A stretch of 64,000 nt of DNA, taken from positions 1-64,000 of the forward strand of contig JAHFSY010000018.1 in assembly GCA_023269615.1 (NCBI GenBank), in the 5' to 3' direction. The position numbers and the translations under genes are program-made. Source of the stretch: Verrucomicrobiota bacterium. GTDB taxonomy: Bacteria > Verrucomicrobiota > Verrucomicrobiia > JABWAM01. Below, one piece after another: positions 43,185 through 51,477 of this stretch (position 1 is the first letter of the stretch; each line of letters begins with the position of its first letter). Below the pieces are notes generated by a model. That model saw only the letters and a program-made list of their open reading frames with translations. It had not been told where the DNA came from and ran no database searches.

Positions 43185-43402
43185 GCCAGCCCGACACATC
43201 GCGCGAGGGATGGAATGTTCCGCAGCCGGAAAAACTGCCCCGCCCGACGTGGTGGCCGGCGGCGCTTTCGCTCGGCGTGACCATGCTTCTCTGGGGGATT
43301 GTGACGTCGCCCGTTGTGACGATTGCGGGGCTTGTTGTATTCGCAGTGTCCTTGATTGGATGGATTGGAGAAATTTGCCATGAACGAAAAGAAAATGAAT
43401 GA
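43181..43402 (+). CDS. Small membrane protein, oxidase subunit IV-like
   Basis: A 73-residue protein: a polar Pro-rich N-terminus (WNVPQPEKLPRPTWWPAALS), two hydrophobic helices (LGVTMLLWGIVTS; VVTIAGLVVFAVSLIGWIGE) and a charged end (ICHERKENE). Size, topology and position between ctaG and the Rieske gene fit a cytochrome oxidase subunit IV. It overlaps ctaG by ATGA and the Rieske start by 23 bp, in a different frame. Confidence 0.8.
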   Translation: MSQPDTSREGWNVPQPEKLPRPTWWPAALSLGVTMLLWGIVTSPVVTIAGLVVFAVSLIGWIGEICHERKENE

Positions 43403-43892
43403 CGAGCCTTCCGAGGTGACGCGCAGGCGGTTCCTCACGGAGTTGAGCGTGATCCTTGGCGGCGTTGGGGCGGCGATCCTCGCCATTCCCATGGTCGGGT
43501 TCATCATCGCGCCGCTTTTCCGCAAGACGCCCGAAGTCTGGCGCAACGTGGGAAAGGTGGACGTGTTCAAGGTGGGGGAGACGGTGAACGTGACCTTTCT
43601 CGATGCGGCGACACTGCCCTGGGCGGGCGTGACGGCGAAGACCGCGGCGTGGCTGCGGCGCGAGAGCGAGGACAAATTCATCGCGTTCTCCATCAATTGC
43701 GCGCACCTCGGCTGTCCCGTGAGGTGGTTGCCCGACGCCGACCTGTTCATGTGTCCGTGTCATGGAGGCGTGTATTACAAGGATGGCAGCGTGGCGGCAG
43801 GGCCGCCTCCGCATGGGCTGTCGCAATATCCCGTGCGCGTGCGCGACGGCAAGGTGGAAATCATGGCAAGCCCGATTCCGATCACGTCATGA
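43380..43892 (+). CDS. qcrA: Rieske Fe-S protein (quinol:cytochrome c reductase)
   Basis: A 170-residue protein. The N-terminal Tat-type signal ([20 protein letters not shown]) is followed by a membrane anchor. The Rieske [2Fe-2S] motifs are CAHLGCPV and [12 protein letters not shown], with the bridging disulfide cysteines. It takes electrons from quinol in the bc complex. ATG 43380 has GGAG 9 bp upstream; ATG 43356 would add eight residues that do not fit. The cytochrome b gene follows after 148 bp that hold heptad repeats. Confidence 0.95.
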   Translation: MNEKKMNDEPSEVTRRRFLTELSVILGGVGAAILAIPMVGFIIAPLFRKTPEVWRNVGKVDVFKVGETVNVTFLDAATLPWAGVTAKTAAWLRRESEDKFIAFSINCAHLGCPVRWLPDADLFMCPCHGGVYYKDGSVAAGPPPHGLSQYPVRVRDGKVEIMASPIPITS

Positions 43893-43898
43893 AAAGGA

Positions 43899-44033
43899 GC
43901 TCCTAGCTTCTGGCTGCTGGGTGCTGGGTGAACCCAACAAATTTCAAGCAAATGAAAAAAATCAAGAACTGCGACTTAGTGTGGATGGCTCACCGCTTGC
44001 GACTAGAAGCCAGCAGCCAGCAGCCAGCAGCCC
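43899..44033. repeat. Heptad tandem repeats as an inverted pair
   Basis: The left array at 43899-43930 (CTAGCTT, CTGGCTG, CTGGGTG, CTGGGTG) and the right array at 44001-44033 (CTAGAAG, then CCAGCAG three times) are approximate reverse complements. They lie between the Rieske and cytochrome b genes, ending 8 bp before the ATG at 44041. They could fold as a stem of about 20 bp in the message. Confidence 0.85.
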
Positions 44034-44040
44034 TTTCCGC

Positions 44041-45453
44041 ATGAAACGTCTCCTTCTCAGTGTGTGGAAGTGGGTGGACGACCGCACGGGTGCGGCGGCG
44101 TTGATCGTTCCGATGGCGACGCATCTTGTGCCGCGCGACGCGCGCTGGTGGTATGTCTTTGGCAGCGCCACGATGTGCGCTTTCATGATCCAGGTGGCCA
44201 GCGGTGTGGCGCTTGCATTTTCCTACATCCCTTCCGCGGGTGAAGCGTACGACACATTACGCTTCATCACGTACCAGGCGCAGTTCGGGAGTTTTCTGCG
44301 CGGACTGCATTACTACGGGGCGTCGGCGATGGTGCTGATGGTCGGCCTTCACATGGCGCAGGTTTATCTCCACGGATCCTACAAGTTTCCGCGCGAGATG
44401 AACTGGATGACGGGCGTGCTGCTGCTTGGGTTCACGCTGGTGATGGGATTCACGGGGCAGCTCCTGCGATGGGACCAGACTGCCGTCTGGTCGGTCGTGG
44501 TGGCCGCAGAACAGGCGGGGCGCGTTCCCTTCGTCGGAAAATGGCTGGCGCAATTGATCCTCGGCGGCACAACCGTGGGCGGCGCGACCCTGAGCCGTTT
44601 TTTTGCGATCCACGTGTTCCTGATGCCCGGGCTGATTTTCGCATTCGTGGGCATTCATGTCTGGCTTGTGCTGCGTCATGGAATTTCCGAGATGCCGAAG
44701 ACCGGGCAGGTGGTGGACCCGAAGACGTACCGGGAGGAATACAAGGAACGCATTCACAAGACGGGCGTTCCCTTCTGGCCCGACGCGGCATGGCGCGACG
44801 TGGTGTTCAGTGTCGCGATGATCATTGGCATTTCGCTGATGGCGATCATCTGGGGGCCGCCGCCCATCGAAAAGCCTCCCGACCCCAGCGTTCTGGATGC
44901 GGACCCGAGACCCGACTGGTACATGCTGTGGTATTTTGCGGTGCTCGCGCTGCTGCCGCCGGGTTGCGAGGGCTACGTGATCGTGCTTGGCCCTGTTCTT
45001 GTGGGAGCCATCCTTTTCATCATCCCGCTGCTTTCGAACAAGGGGGAGCGCGCTCCATCTCGGCGTCCATGGGCGGTTGCCGCCGTCCTTCTGACCGTGG
45101 TGATGATTCTGTCGTTGTGGCGCCTGGGCTTGCAGTCACCGTGGTCGCCGAATTTTCATGCGCAACCGTTGAAGGCGGAAGTGGTGGGCACAACGAGCGG
45201 CCCCGTCGCGGAAGGCGCGCGATTGTTTCATTCCAAGGCTTGTTTGAACTGTCACCTCATCGAGGAGTATGGCGGGCGACGCGGTCCCAATCTGACGCAC
45301 ATTGGAAACCAGCTGACGCGCGACCAGATGATCATCCGCATTTCCAACGGCGGCGTGAACATGCCGGCGTTTGCTGGAAACCTGAAGCCGCAGGAGATGG
45401 ACGACATTGTGGCCTTCCTGCAGTCGCGCGTGCGGAAGCCGGTAAAGGAGTGA
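44041..45453 (+). CDS. Cytochrome b - cytochrome c fusion of the bc complex
   Basis: A 470-residue protein. Cytochrome b (about 1-350) has the heme-ligand histidines in [20 protein letters not shown] and [20 protein letters not shown], and a PEWY-like loop as [11 protein letters not shown] cytochrome c domain is fused to the end, with CLNCH and the distal Met in [10 protein letters not shown]. With the Rieske protein it forms a quinol-oxidising complex that feeds the caa3 oxidase. The gene closes the respiratory operon, 12 bp from a convergent gene. Confidence 0.94.
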   Translation: MKRLLLSVWKWVDDRTGAAALIVPMATHLVPRDARWWYVFGSATMCAFMIQVASGVALAFSYIPSAGEAYDTLRFITYQAQFGSFLRGLHYYGASAMVLMVGLHMAQVYLHGSYKFPREMNWMTGVLLLGFTLVMGFTGQLLRWDQTAVWSVVVAAEQAGRVPFVGKWLAQLILGGTTVGGATLSRFFAIHVFLMPGLIFAFVGIHVWLVLRHGISEMPKTGQVVDPKTYREEYKERIHKTGVPFWPDAAWRDVVFSVAMIIGISLMAIIWGPPPIEKPPDPSVLDADPRPDWYMLWYFAVLALLPPGCEGYVIVLGPVLVGAILFIIPLLSNKGERAPSRRPWAVAAVLLTVVMILSLWRLGLQSPWSPNFHAQPLKAEVVGTTSGPVAEGARLFHSKACLNCHLIEEYGGRRGPNLTHIGNQLTRDQMIIRISNGGVNMPAFAGNLKPQEMDDIVAFLQSRVRKPVKE

Positions 45454-45465
45454 GAACGGATGCCG

Positions 45466-46332
45466 TCATTCAAGTTTCGGCTCGGGGTTGAGTGCCTTGA
45501 GTTTTGTGCAGAGCTCCTTTCTTCGCTTGTTCTGATATTGCAGAAAGGCATCGTCGCCCTGAAGTGTTTCTGAAAGCAGGTCGTAAGACTTCTTGAGATA
45601 ATTCAGCGCCGCTTCGTCCTCCCCTCGCCCTCGTTTTGAGCTCATGTTGATGATCCTCCACGCCGAAAGTTCGGTTTCGAGCCATGGCTGCATGTGGCGG
45701 AAGTGGACCTGGTGATCCTCGTCCGGCACGGCGTACAAATCCTTGTTGTTGATGTCGAAACCCTGTCCGCTGTGGGCGTCGGTGCCGAGCCACCCGGTTT
45801 CGTTGCGTCCGACGAGATGCAGCAGGCGCGGGCCTTTCACCCATGCAGAATCCACCGTGGAATGCAGCAGTTGAAACGGAACCTTTGCGCCCCACTTTTT
45901 TGTGAGGTCATGCGCGGGTGCACCGCCGGCCGATGCGCCGCCGACGAGGCGGAGATTCGGGTCGGTGTGAAATTGGGTTTCGATCTGTGTCACCACGTCA
46001 TCGAGCACCTTGATCACGCCTGGCGTATCCACTTCGCCGCGCTTATCGAACCAGGGCATCTGGGGGATGATGACGATGAGGTCAAGTTTGTCGGCCATTT
46101 CCGTGAACGCCTTCTGGTAGTAGTCGATGGAGTCGCCCACGCCGCCGAAGAAGACGAGCACGCCCATCGGTCCGTGAGGCTTGTCCGCCGTTGCGGGAAC
46201 GTGAAGCGCCATGTTCACGCGGTCGCGTGTGATTGTGGAATCGCCAACCACCAGGGCGTCCTCCGCCTTCACATGGGCGAGCAGGGTGAAGATTGTGAAG
46301 AGGTGAAGCTGAAGGATGGATTTCGTGGTCAT
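45466..46332 (-). CDS. Exported alpha/beta hydrolase (esterase-like)
   Basis: A 288-residue protein with a signal peptide (MTTKSILQLHLFTIFTLLAH) and an alpha/beta hydrolase fold. The nucleophile elbow is GGASAGG, in the form G-x-S-x-G, inside NLRLVGGASAGGAPAHDLTK, with VLVFFGGVGDSIDYY as the oxyanion region. Possible acid and His residues lie in the second half (HFRHMQPWLETELSAW). It may hydrolyse an ester; no finer family is sure. ATG 46332 was chosen over TTG 46359. Divergent from the next gene. Confidence 0.82.
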   Translation of the reverse strand: MTTKSILQLHLFTIFTLLAHVKAEDALVVGDSTITRDRVNMALHVPATADKPHGPMGVLVFFGGVGDSIDYYQKAFTEMADKLDLIVIIPQMPWFDKRGEVDTPGVIKVLDDVVTQIETQFHTDPNLRLVGGASAGGAPAHDLTKKWGAKVPFQLLHSTVDSAWVKGPRLLHLVGRNETGWLGTDAHSGQGFDINNKDLYAVPDEDHQVHFRHMQPWLETELSAWRIINMSSKRGRGEDEAALNYLKKSYDLLSETLQGDDAFLQYQNKRRKELCTKLKALNPEPKLE

Positions 46333-46408
46333 GCGAAATGTTTCTAAAAGGATTGGCAACAGTCCCTGAATTCAGGAAATTCGTGGCGTTTGCAACCCCG
46401 AATGCTCC

Positions 46409-47044
46409 ATGCCGAAATCCTCATTTTCAACGATCTGGTTCGCGCTCAAGTGGCTGGTGCGTCTGGCCATGCTGGGAGCGGCGGCTTATTATCTGCAGCC
46501 GCTCTACGCGCCTCCCAAGCCGACGGTGCCATCGAGCATCGGGGCGGGTGATTTTGTGACATGGAAGTTCTCCAGCGACCCGGATCCGTTGGTGACGCAG
46601 ACGCTCACGATTTTCGGCAGTGGAAGCAATGTGGTGATGCTGGTGAGGCACTTTGGCGATCCGGACATTCCGATGGACGGTGGTTGGGCGATCAAAGGAG
46701 ACAAGCAGACGCAGATCATCGAATTCAAGAAGTGGTCGCTTGTTCCCCCGGCTCGGGCGCTTTCATTTTTGAAGGACACACTGCAGGCGGGGCTGCTGAA
46801 TGCGCATTCGATATCGGCTCCTGCCGCGGAGAAGGTGGACATCCAGAGTTCCTTTGGAGGAAACGTGCGCAGCGTCACGGGACCCCAGCATCTTTCCTCC
46901 GCGGCGGACATGAATCCCGACTCATGGAACAACCGGTTGCGCTGGCAAAAGCTGGGTCAGTTGATCCAGGCCGATGCCACGGTCAAGAATTTGCTCGCGA
47001 AGAAAGAGGTGAAGCTGGTGGATGATGACAAGATGCAGAAGTGA
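46409..47044 (+). CDS. Membrane-anchored protein of unknown function
   Basis: A 211-residue protein with one N-terminal membrane helix (WFALKWLVRLAMLGAAAYYL) and an extracytoplasmic domain with no motif that I recognise (SDPDPLVTQTLTIFGSGSNV; QTQIIEFKKWSLVPPARALS; LGQLIQADATVKNLLAKKEV). It is divergent from the esterase gene. A short heptad array (GATTGCG units) begins at its stop codon. Confidence 0.75.
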   Translation: MPKSSFSTIWFALKWLVRLAMLGAAAYYLQPLYAPPKPTVPSSIGAGDFVTWKFSSDPDPLVTQTLTIFGSGSNVVMLVRHFGDPDIPMDGGWAIKGDKQTQIIEFKKWSLVPPARALSFLKDTLQAGLLNAHSISAPAAEKVDIQSSFGGNVRSVTGPQHLSSAADMNPDSWNNRLRWQKLGQLIQADATVKNLLAKKEVKLVDDDKMQK

Positions 47045-47133
47045 TTGCGGATTGCGGAATTGTAGGAGCCGCTGCCAGCGGCGATCGCTGCACGGACCCT
47101 TCTCCCCGGTCGCCGTTGGCAACGGCTCCTACA
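47043..47133. repeat. Short heptad array plus MITE-like palindrome pair
   Basis: GATTGCG units at 47043-47062 run into an inverted pair: TGTAGGAGCCG at 47061-47071 and CGGCTCCTACA at 47123-47133, flanking two GCCGCTGxCAGCGGC-type palindromes. This is a third copy of the core found at 15261-15349. Confidence 0.75.
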
Positions 47134-47194
47134 CAACCAGAGGTCATTTTCTTTGGTCGTGCAATCGCCCTTCTTTTGCGCTATGTTCCCCTGA

Positions 47195-47839
47195 ATGGCA
47201 AAACCCGAAAAGGAAACTTCGCCACTGCTTTCCTTTGACAAGCAGGGTGGGTTTGATCTCTGGCAGGAGCACATGCGTGCTCTCAAGTCATGGGATGATC
47301 TCTCGCTGGCACGCTGGCTGAGCCAGACCCTTGGGCAGCTGCATGAGCGCTGCTGGCGTGCGTCGCATCCGCTCGTGGTGGCGTATCGCCTTGGCGCGAC
47401 CGTGGCGCAGCAACGAGATCTCTGGAACCGCCGCACCTTTTCCTTCAACAACCACTACCAGTCCACGTCCTGCTGTGGCGCACCGACGATTCCTTTCATC
47501 TCATTCGAGGTCTGCACGCATGGCATTTACTGCTCTTGCTGCGGCGAAGTCCTGAGCACGCTGGAGGACATGACGGAAGACATCGCGCCGGCGTTGCGCC
47601 AGTGGGGCAAGGATTACGACGCCATTCACCAGGTGGCCCACTGGAACGACAATGAGCGCAAGCAATGCGGCGATTATGACCGGGCCCTCGACAAAGCCTG
47701 CGAGCGCGCCATTCCCATGCTGTCCCGCCTTGGATACGAGATTGCCCCCAAGGTTCTCCGGATTTTCCCCGCTGTGTTTTGGGAGGACGCCGACAATTGC
47801 CTTGATGTGATTCCCGAGGATATTTCGCCGACGGAGTGA
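47195..47839 (+). CDS. Cytoplasmic Cys-rich protein of unknown function
   Basis: A 214-residue soluble protein with a cysteine cluster in the middle (QSTSCCGAPTIPF; YCSCCGEVLSTLEDMTEDI), which could be a zinc site, followed by helices rich in charge (LRQWGKDYDAIHQVAHWNDN; YDRALDKACERAIPMLSRLG). No family is recognised. It is monocistronic, flanked by repeats on both sides. Confidence 0.75.
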   Translation: MAKPEKETSPLLSFDKQGGFDLWQEHMRALKSWDDLSLARWLSQTLGQLHERCWRASHPLVVAYRLGATVAQQRDLWNRRTFSFNNHYQSTSCCGAPTIPFISFEVCTHGIYCSCCGEVLSTLEDMTEDIAPALRQWGKDYDAIHQVAHWNDNERKQCGDYDRALDKACERAIPMLSRLGYEIAPKVLRIFPAVFWEDADNCLDVIPEDISPTE

Positions 47840-47855
47840 TGGGGAGACCCTTGAT

Positions 47856-47942
47856 CCCAGGAGTCAGGAGTCAGGAGCCAGAATTCAGAAGTCGGACGCT
47901 TGAAATTCCGAGACAGGGCGCGCTCGGCGAGTACGCGCTACC
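47856..47942. repeat. Heptad array followed by GGGCGCGCTCGGCG hairpin
   Basis: Units CCAGGAG, TCAGGAG, TCAGGAG, CCAGAAT and TCAGAAG lie at 47856-47895. The hairpin AGGGCGCGCTCGGCGAGTAC follows at 47914-47942. Together they fill the convergent gap of 98 bp and probably cover both terminators. Confidence 0.82.
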
Positions 47943-49587
47943 TCACAGCCAGCTCGATGCTGGCGATGTTGACGGAGTTTTCTTTTCGCTGCTGCGCATT
48001 ATCCCTCTGGCGGCTGCCGTTGACGATGCCGATTTCGTTCCAGCCTTCGCGGATGTCCCCGGCATTGAAGCTGTAGTTGAAGGCCTGGCATTCCGGGAGG
48101 TGCTCGGTCAGTGGTCCGACGGGGAAGAGGAGCTTTTGCGTGGGCTGCGCCTTGTAATTTGGCCATGAGTGGTTGAAGGTGACACCGAGGTCTGGAGCCT
48201 TGTCCCCCTTTTCCACCACGACCTGAATCGTGAGTTTCAGACGGGCATGGGCGGGTTCGGAGCACATGGCGAGCTGGAACTGGCGCTGCCATTGTGGCTC
48301 AAGGATGCACGGGAGCTGCAGTGGAAATTCGAAATGTGTTTCCACCCAGCAGGCAGGGCCGGTGCCGAAGGTATATTGTTTTGGCTTGCCGCGCAGGCTC
48401 TTCAAATCCTCAAGTCCGCGCAATGCCTTGTAATCGCCGCCTGCGGATTCCCATTGGTCCGTGCAGAAAAAATTGAAGGTTTCGATTCCATCGGCGCCCA
48501 GTACGAGTTTTCCCGCGGCATTGCCGCGCAGCAGGGGCGCGCTTGCGGCCATGTACCGGATAAACCCGCGCTCCTTCGTCTTCGGTGCGTACCCGCCCAC
48601 CCAGTTGGGACCGTCCTCGACCACGCCGTAGATTGCGACGCGATCGCCGAACTCCTTCTTGAAGTTGTCATGCGGCATGTTCCACGTTGTCTGCCATGTG
48701 GCGGTGGGACAGAGAAAATCAATCAAGCCACGGTTGATCATTTCGCGCACGTCGAGCCCGTAGGCGCGGAGCACCTCGAAATGTCCGGGGACGCGGAGCC
48801 CGAGCGGGTAGGGGCGCCCCGTACGTTTCGCGCGACGTTGCGTCAGCGCGCGGATATCCGCATGCCAGCGGGTGATCATCTCGGTCGTCTGTTTTGACGC
48901 CACGGGATTGCAGCAGTAATAGGTGCGCGTCCAGTCCAATTCCATTCCCTCGAAGTCGTAGTCCTCCACGAGTTCGCGGATCATGCGCATCATGTAGTCG
49001 CGCACCTCGCGGGACTCGAAATTGAGCGCCATCATTGTGAAATGCGTTCCCTCCTTTGGGTTGAGCGTGGTGCCGCGCAGGCGGTGCTTTGGGTCGGCAA
49101 GCAGCGGCGCGTTCATGTAGCTGCCCTCAAAACTATTGGCTCCGTGCATGTCGTTCATGCGGACCGAGAGCCAGGGGCTGATCTTTCGACGCCGGCACGC
49201 CTTCGACGTTTCTGCCAGCCAGTCCACGCCGTCCTCCAGCAGGTCGAGGTAACGGTCCATGAACCGCGTCAGATTGTCCAAATACGCCTCCGACTGCGCG
49301 CGTGTCATCGGCTGGCCAAGGATATGCGCATAAAGAAACTTCCGGTCGCCCCGCTTGTAGCCGTCCATATGAGTGGGTGCGACCTTGCTCGGGTAGTAGG
49401 CACGCTGGCCGTTGGGGTTGACGAGGTAGGTGTCCACGCCGCTGCGCGCGAGGAGGTCCACCATGTGATGAACCGCCTTGACGGAATGACGCCCGCCCTT
49501 TTTTGGACGCCAGTGGTTCCATGGCGCCTGGTAGAAATGGATGTCGCAATCGCCGTTGAAGAGGTTCTGGTGGCCGGGGATTTTCAT
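47938..49587 (-). CDS. Putative glycoside-hydrolase-like TIM-barrel protein
   Basis: A 549-residue protein without signal peptide. The body reads like a TIM barrel of a planctomycete/verrucomicrobial hydrolase group: DIHFYQAPWNHWRPKKG, HHMVDLLARSGVDTYLVNPN, ISPWLSVRMNDMHGANSF, and DYDFEGMELDWTRTYYC, where the E-x-D pair could be catalytic. A C-terminal beta domain follows (DIREGWNEIGIVNGSRQRDN). The substrate is unknown. It lies 75 bp downstream of the beta-propeller gene on the same strand, past a REP repeat. Confidence 0.72.
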   Translation of the reverse strand: MKIPGHQNLFNGDCDIHFYQAPWNHWRPKKGGRHSVKAVHHMVDLLARSGVDTYLVNPNGQRAYYPSKVAPTHMDGYKRGDRKFLYAHILGQPMTRAQSEAYLDNLTRFMDRYLDLLEDGVDWLAETSKACRRRKISPWLSVRMNDMHGANSFEGSYMNAPLLADPKHRLRGTTLNPKEGTHFTMMALNFESREVRDYMMRMIRELVEDYDFEGMELDWTRTYYCCNPVASKQTTEMITRWHADIRALTQRRAKRTGRPYPLGLRVPGHFEVLRAYGLDVREMINRGLIDFLCPTATWQTTWNMPHDNFKKEFGDRVAIYGVVEDGPNWVGGYAPKTKERGFIRYMAASAPLLRGNAAGKLVLGADGIETFNFFCTDQWESAGGDYKALRGLEDLKSLRGKPKQYTFGTGPACWVETHFEFPLQLPCILEPQWQRQFQLAMCSEPAHARLKLTIQVVVEKGDKAPDLGVTFNHSWPNYKAQPTQKLLFPVGPLTEHLPECQAFNYSFNAGDIREGWNEIGIVNGSRQRDNAQQRKENSVNIASIELAVR

Positions 49588-49603
49588 GGGCAGGGGTTTG
49601 GTT

Positions 49604-49659
49604 GTAGCCGAACGCGCAAGCGTTTGGATGGGGAGCCGCGTCCTTGCGGACGCAGCTAC
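49604..49659. repeat. REP-like hairpin repeat (GTAGCC family)
   Basis: GTAGCCGAACGCGCAAGCGT, then GCCGCGTCCTTGCGGACGCA and GCTAC: two adjacent stems with the same arrangement as the other family members. It fills the gap between the two hydrolase-like genes. Confidence 0.8.
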
Positions 49660-49662
49660 ATG

Positions 49663-51174
49663 TCATTCCTTTGCGATGCGGAAAGAGTAGATTCCCGAAT
49701 AGACGAGTTCGAAGCGGATATAAACGGGCTTGCCGGCCAGCGAGGAGATGTCCTTGTTCCCTTTCCACGTGATGGTGGAGTCGGTGTGGTCAATGCACAT
49801 CGGGTCGCAATCGTCGAAGGAGAAGCCTTCGTATGCCTCCTTGAAATCCCAGTGCTGGCCGAAAGGCGGGTGGCGGAGGATTTCGGCGCGGAGGCGTGGG
49901 CGTTCGGGGAGGTTCGTGCTTTTGTTGATCTCCATGTTCACGCGAAGGGTTTTCCCCTGCAGAATGAATTCCTTGGTGAGGAGATAGCCGGGAGTCTGGT
50001 CGGCGCGCTGTTCGACAAAGCGGTCAAGGCGGATGGTGGCCATCCCGATGCTGCCGATGAAATCGCCCTGTTCCTCCTGTCCGATCTTCGTGCCGTTGTA
50101 ATAGAGGAGCAGGCGCTCGCCAACCTGGATCGGGGGCGTGGAGGGAAGAACTCCGCCGCCATCCCACGAGCCCTTCGGGCCGCGGGCCATGTAGGTCTCG
50201 CGCGTGTGATAGCGTTCCCAATGAAACCCATCGCGGCTTGTCGCCAGCCGCATCTCCCAGTGCCCCGTGGTGTCACCTGCAAATGCACCGTAAAACATGA
50301 TGAAGATGTTGCCGTACGGGAAGACAAGGTTGTGGTCGTAATCGGGCGTGTCGTATTCGTCGGGATACATCACCACGCGCGGGTAGGTCCAGTTCACGAG
50401 GTCTTTGCTTGTCATCATCGCGATGCGACGGCGGATGTTGCGCTGGCTGTCGTTGCGTCCCGAATGCCACACGGGCGGGCGACAGACCATGAGCCACCGG
50501 TCGTTGCGCTCGTCGCGCACGAGGTGGTTGAGGCAATCGCTCGAGTGGTCGAGCAGGTGGGAATTGCCGGCGAGCTTCCAGTGAAACCCATCTGGTGACA
50601 CCAGCAGGCTGACACCCGTGTGAATTTCCTTGAGCGTCGGATGCGGGCGGCCCTCGAGGCTGATCATCTTGTAGCGTCGCGCGGGATCGGGGTCCTTCAT
50701 GTCCTTGAAGACCTGCGTCTTTCCGGCAACCTGCACGCGCGTGGTGGTGGCGCTGGGATCGGTGTTGCCGTAATACGTTCCCTGGTCGTGAATGCCGGTA
50801 TGGACGATGTTGGTCTTCTTGTGTCTGCCGAAAGGAACCTGGTCCCGCATCGTCTTCACCCAGTTGAAGCCGTCCTCGCTTTCCGCGTGGTATACGATCT
50901 CGACGGGCCCGTTGCCGTAAAAGTAGGTCGAATTGAAAAAACTCATGTACCACATGCGATATCGGCCGTATTCCTCGTCCCAGATCACGTTTGTCCCGTG
51001 AATCATGTCACCTTCCCAGGGTTTGTCGGTGACGAGGATGGGATTGCGCGGCGACTTGTCCGGCGGGTGCATCACGCGCCGCAGCCGCCAGCGGTCCTCG
51101 ATGATCGTGTCATCAATGAGGAGCTGGTTTTCGTTGCCGATCTGGAGCGGCGTACCGGTGAAATAGGAGTTCAT
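49663..51174 (-). CDS. Beta-propeller glycosidase-like protein (GH32/43/68 fold)
   Basis: A 503-residue protein without signal peptide. It shows blades typical of five-bladed beta-propeller glycosidases (MIHGTNVIWDEEYGRYRMWY; DPARRYKMISLEGRP; LLVSPDGFHWKLAGNSHLL; LATSRDGFHWERYHTRETY; GERLLLYYNGTKIGQ), with a C-terminal beta-sandwich (VNMEINKSTNLPERPRLRAE). Candidate acidic residues include WDEEYGRY and DYDHNLVF. With the TIM-barrel gene next to it, it probably acts on a sugar or glycoconjugate in the cytoplasm. Confidence 0.8.
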   Translation of the reverse strand: MNSYFTGTPLQIGNENQLLIDDTIIEDRWRLRRVMHPPDKSPRNPILVTDKPWEGDMIHGTNVIWDEEYGRYRMWYMSFFNSTYFYGNGPVEIVYHAESEDGFNWVKTMRDQVPFGRHKKTNIVHTGIHDQGTYYGNTDPSATTTRVQVAGKTQVFKDMKDPDPARRYKMISLEGRPHPTLKEIHTGVSLLVSPDGFHWKLAGNSHLLDHSSDCLNHLVRDERNDRWLMVCRPPVWHSGRNDSQRNIRRRIAMMTSKDLVNWTYPRVVMYPDEYDTPDYDHNLVFPYGNIFIMFYGAFAGDTTGHWEMRLATSRDGFHWERYHTRETYMARGPKGSWDGGGVLPSTPPIQVGERLLLYYNGTKIGQEEQGDFIGSIGMATIRLDRFVEQRADQTPGYLLTKEFILQGKTLRVNMEINKSTNLPERPRLRAEILRHPPFGQHWDFKEAYEGFSFDDCDPMCIDHTDSTITWKGNKDISSLAGKPVYIRFELVYSGIYSFRIAKE

Positions 51175-51310
51175 GGGGCAGGGGTGAATGATCCGGCGAG
51201 AAGGAGCGAGACATAGCGAATCTGCAATTGCAAGTCCGATTGATCCGGCGGATCGGTCCCTCCGGGGATTGATTCCGCCTCACGGATGCGCCATGTTGCA
51301 TCCAATCCGT

Positions 51311-51398
51311 GCCCGAGTGGCGAAATGGCATACGCAGCAGACTTAAAATTTGCTGCCCCGAAAGGGGCGTGCGGGTTCGACTCCCGCCTCGGGTACCA
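51311..51398 (+). tRNA. tRNA-Leu (anticodon TAA)
   Basis: The acceptor GCCCGAG (51311) pairs with CTCGGGT, with one G-U pair, followed by ACCA, so CCA is encoded. The anticodon stem GCAGA/TTTGC has the loop CTTAAAA, giving TAA. The long variable arm (TGCCCCGAAAGGGGCGT) and GGTTCGACTCC are typical of a class II leucine tRNA. Confidence 0.97.
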
Positions 51399-51477
51399 CT
51401 CGACTCGGGACAGTCCCTCGCTCGTGACTTGGCCCAAGGCCGAGCCATCCTGGGTCTGTCCACAACCTGATTGCTGA

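Noticed and set aside
49042..50598. Open frame of 518 codons on the plus strand
   Set aside because: It spans parts of two minus-strand hydrolase-like genes and the REP repeat between them, and no motif is visible. It is a shadow of codon bias.
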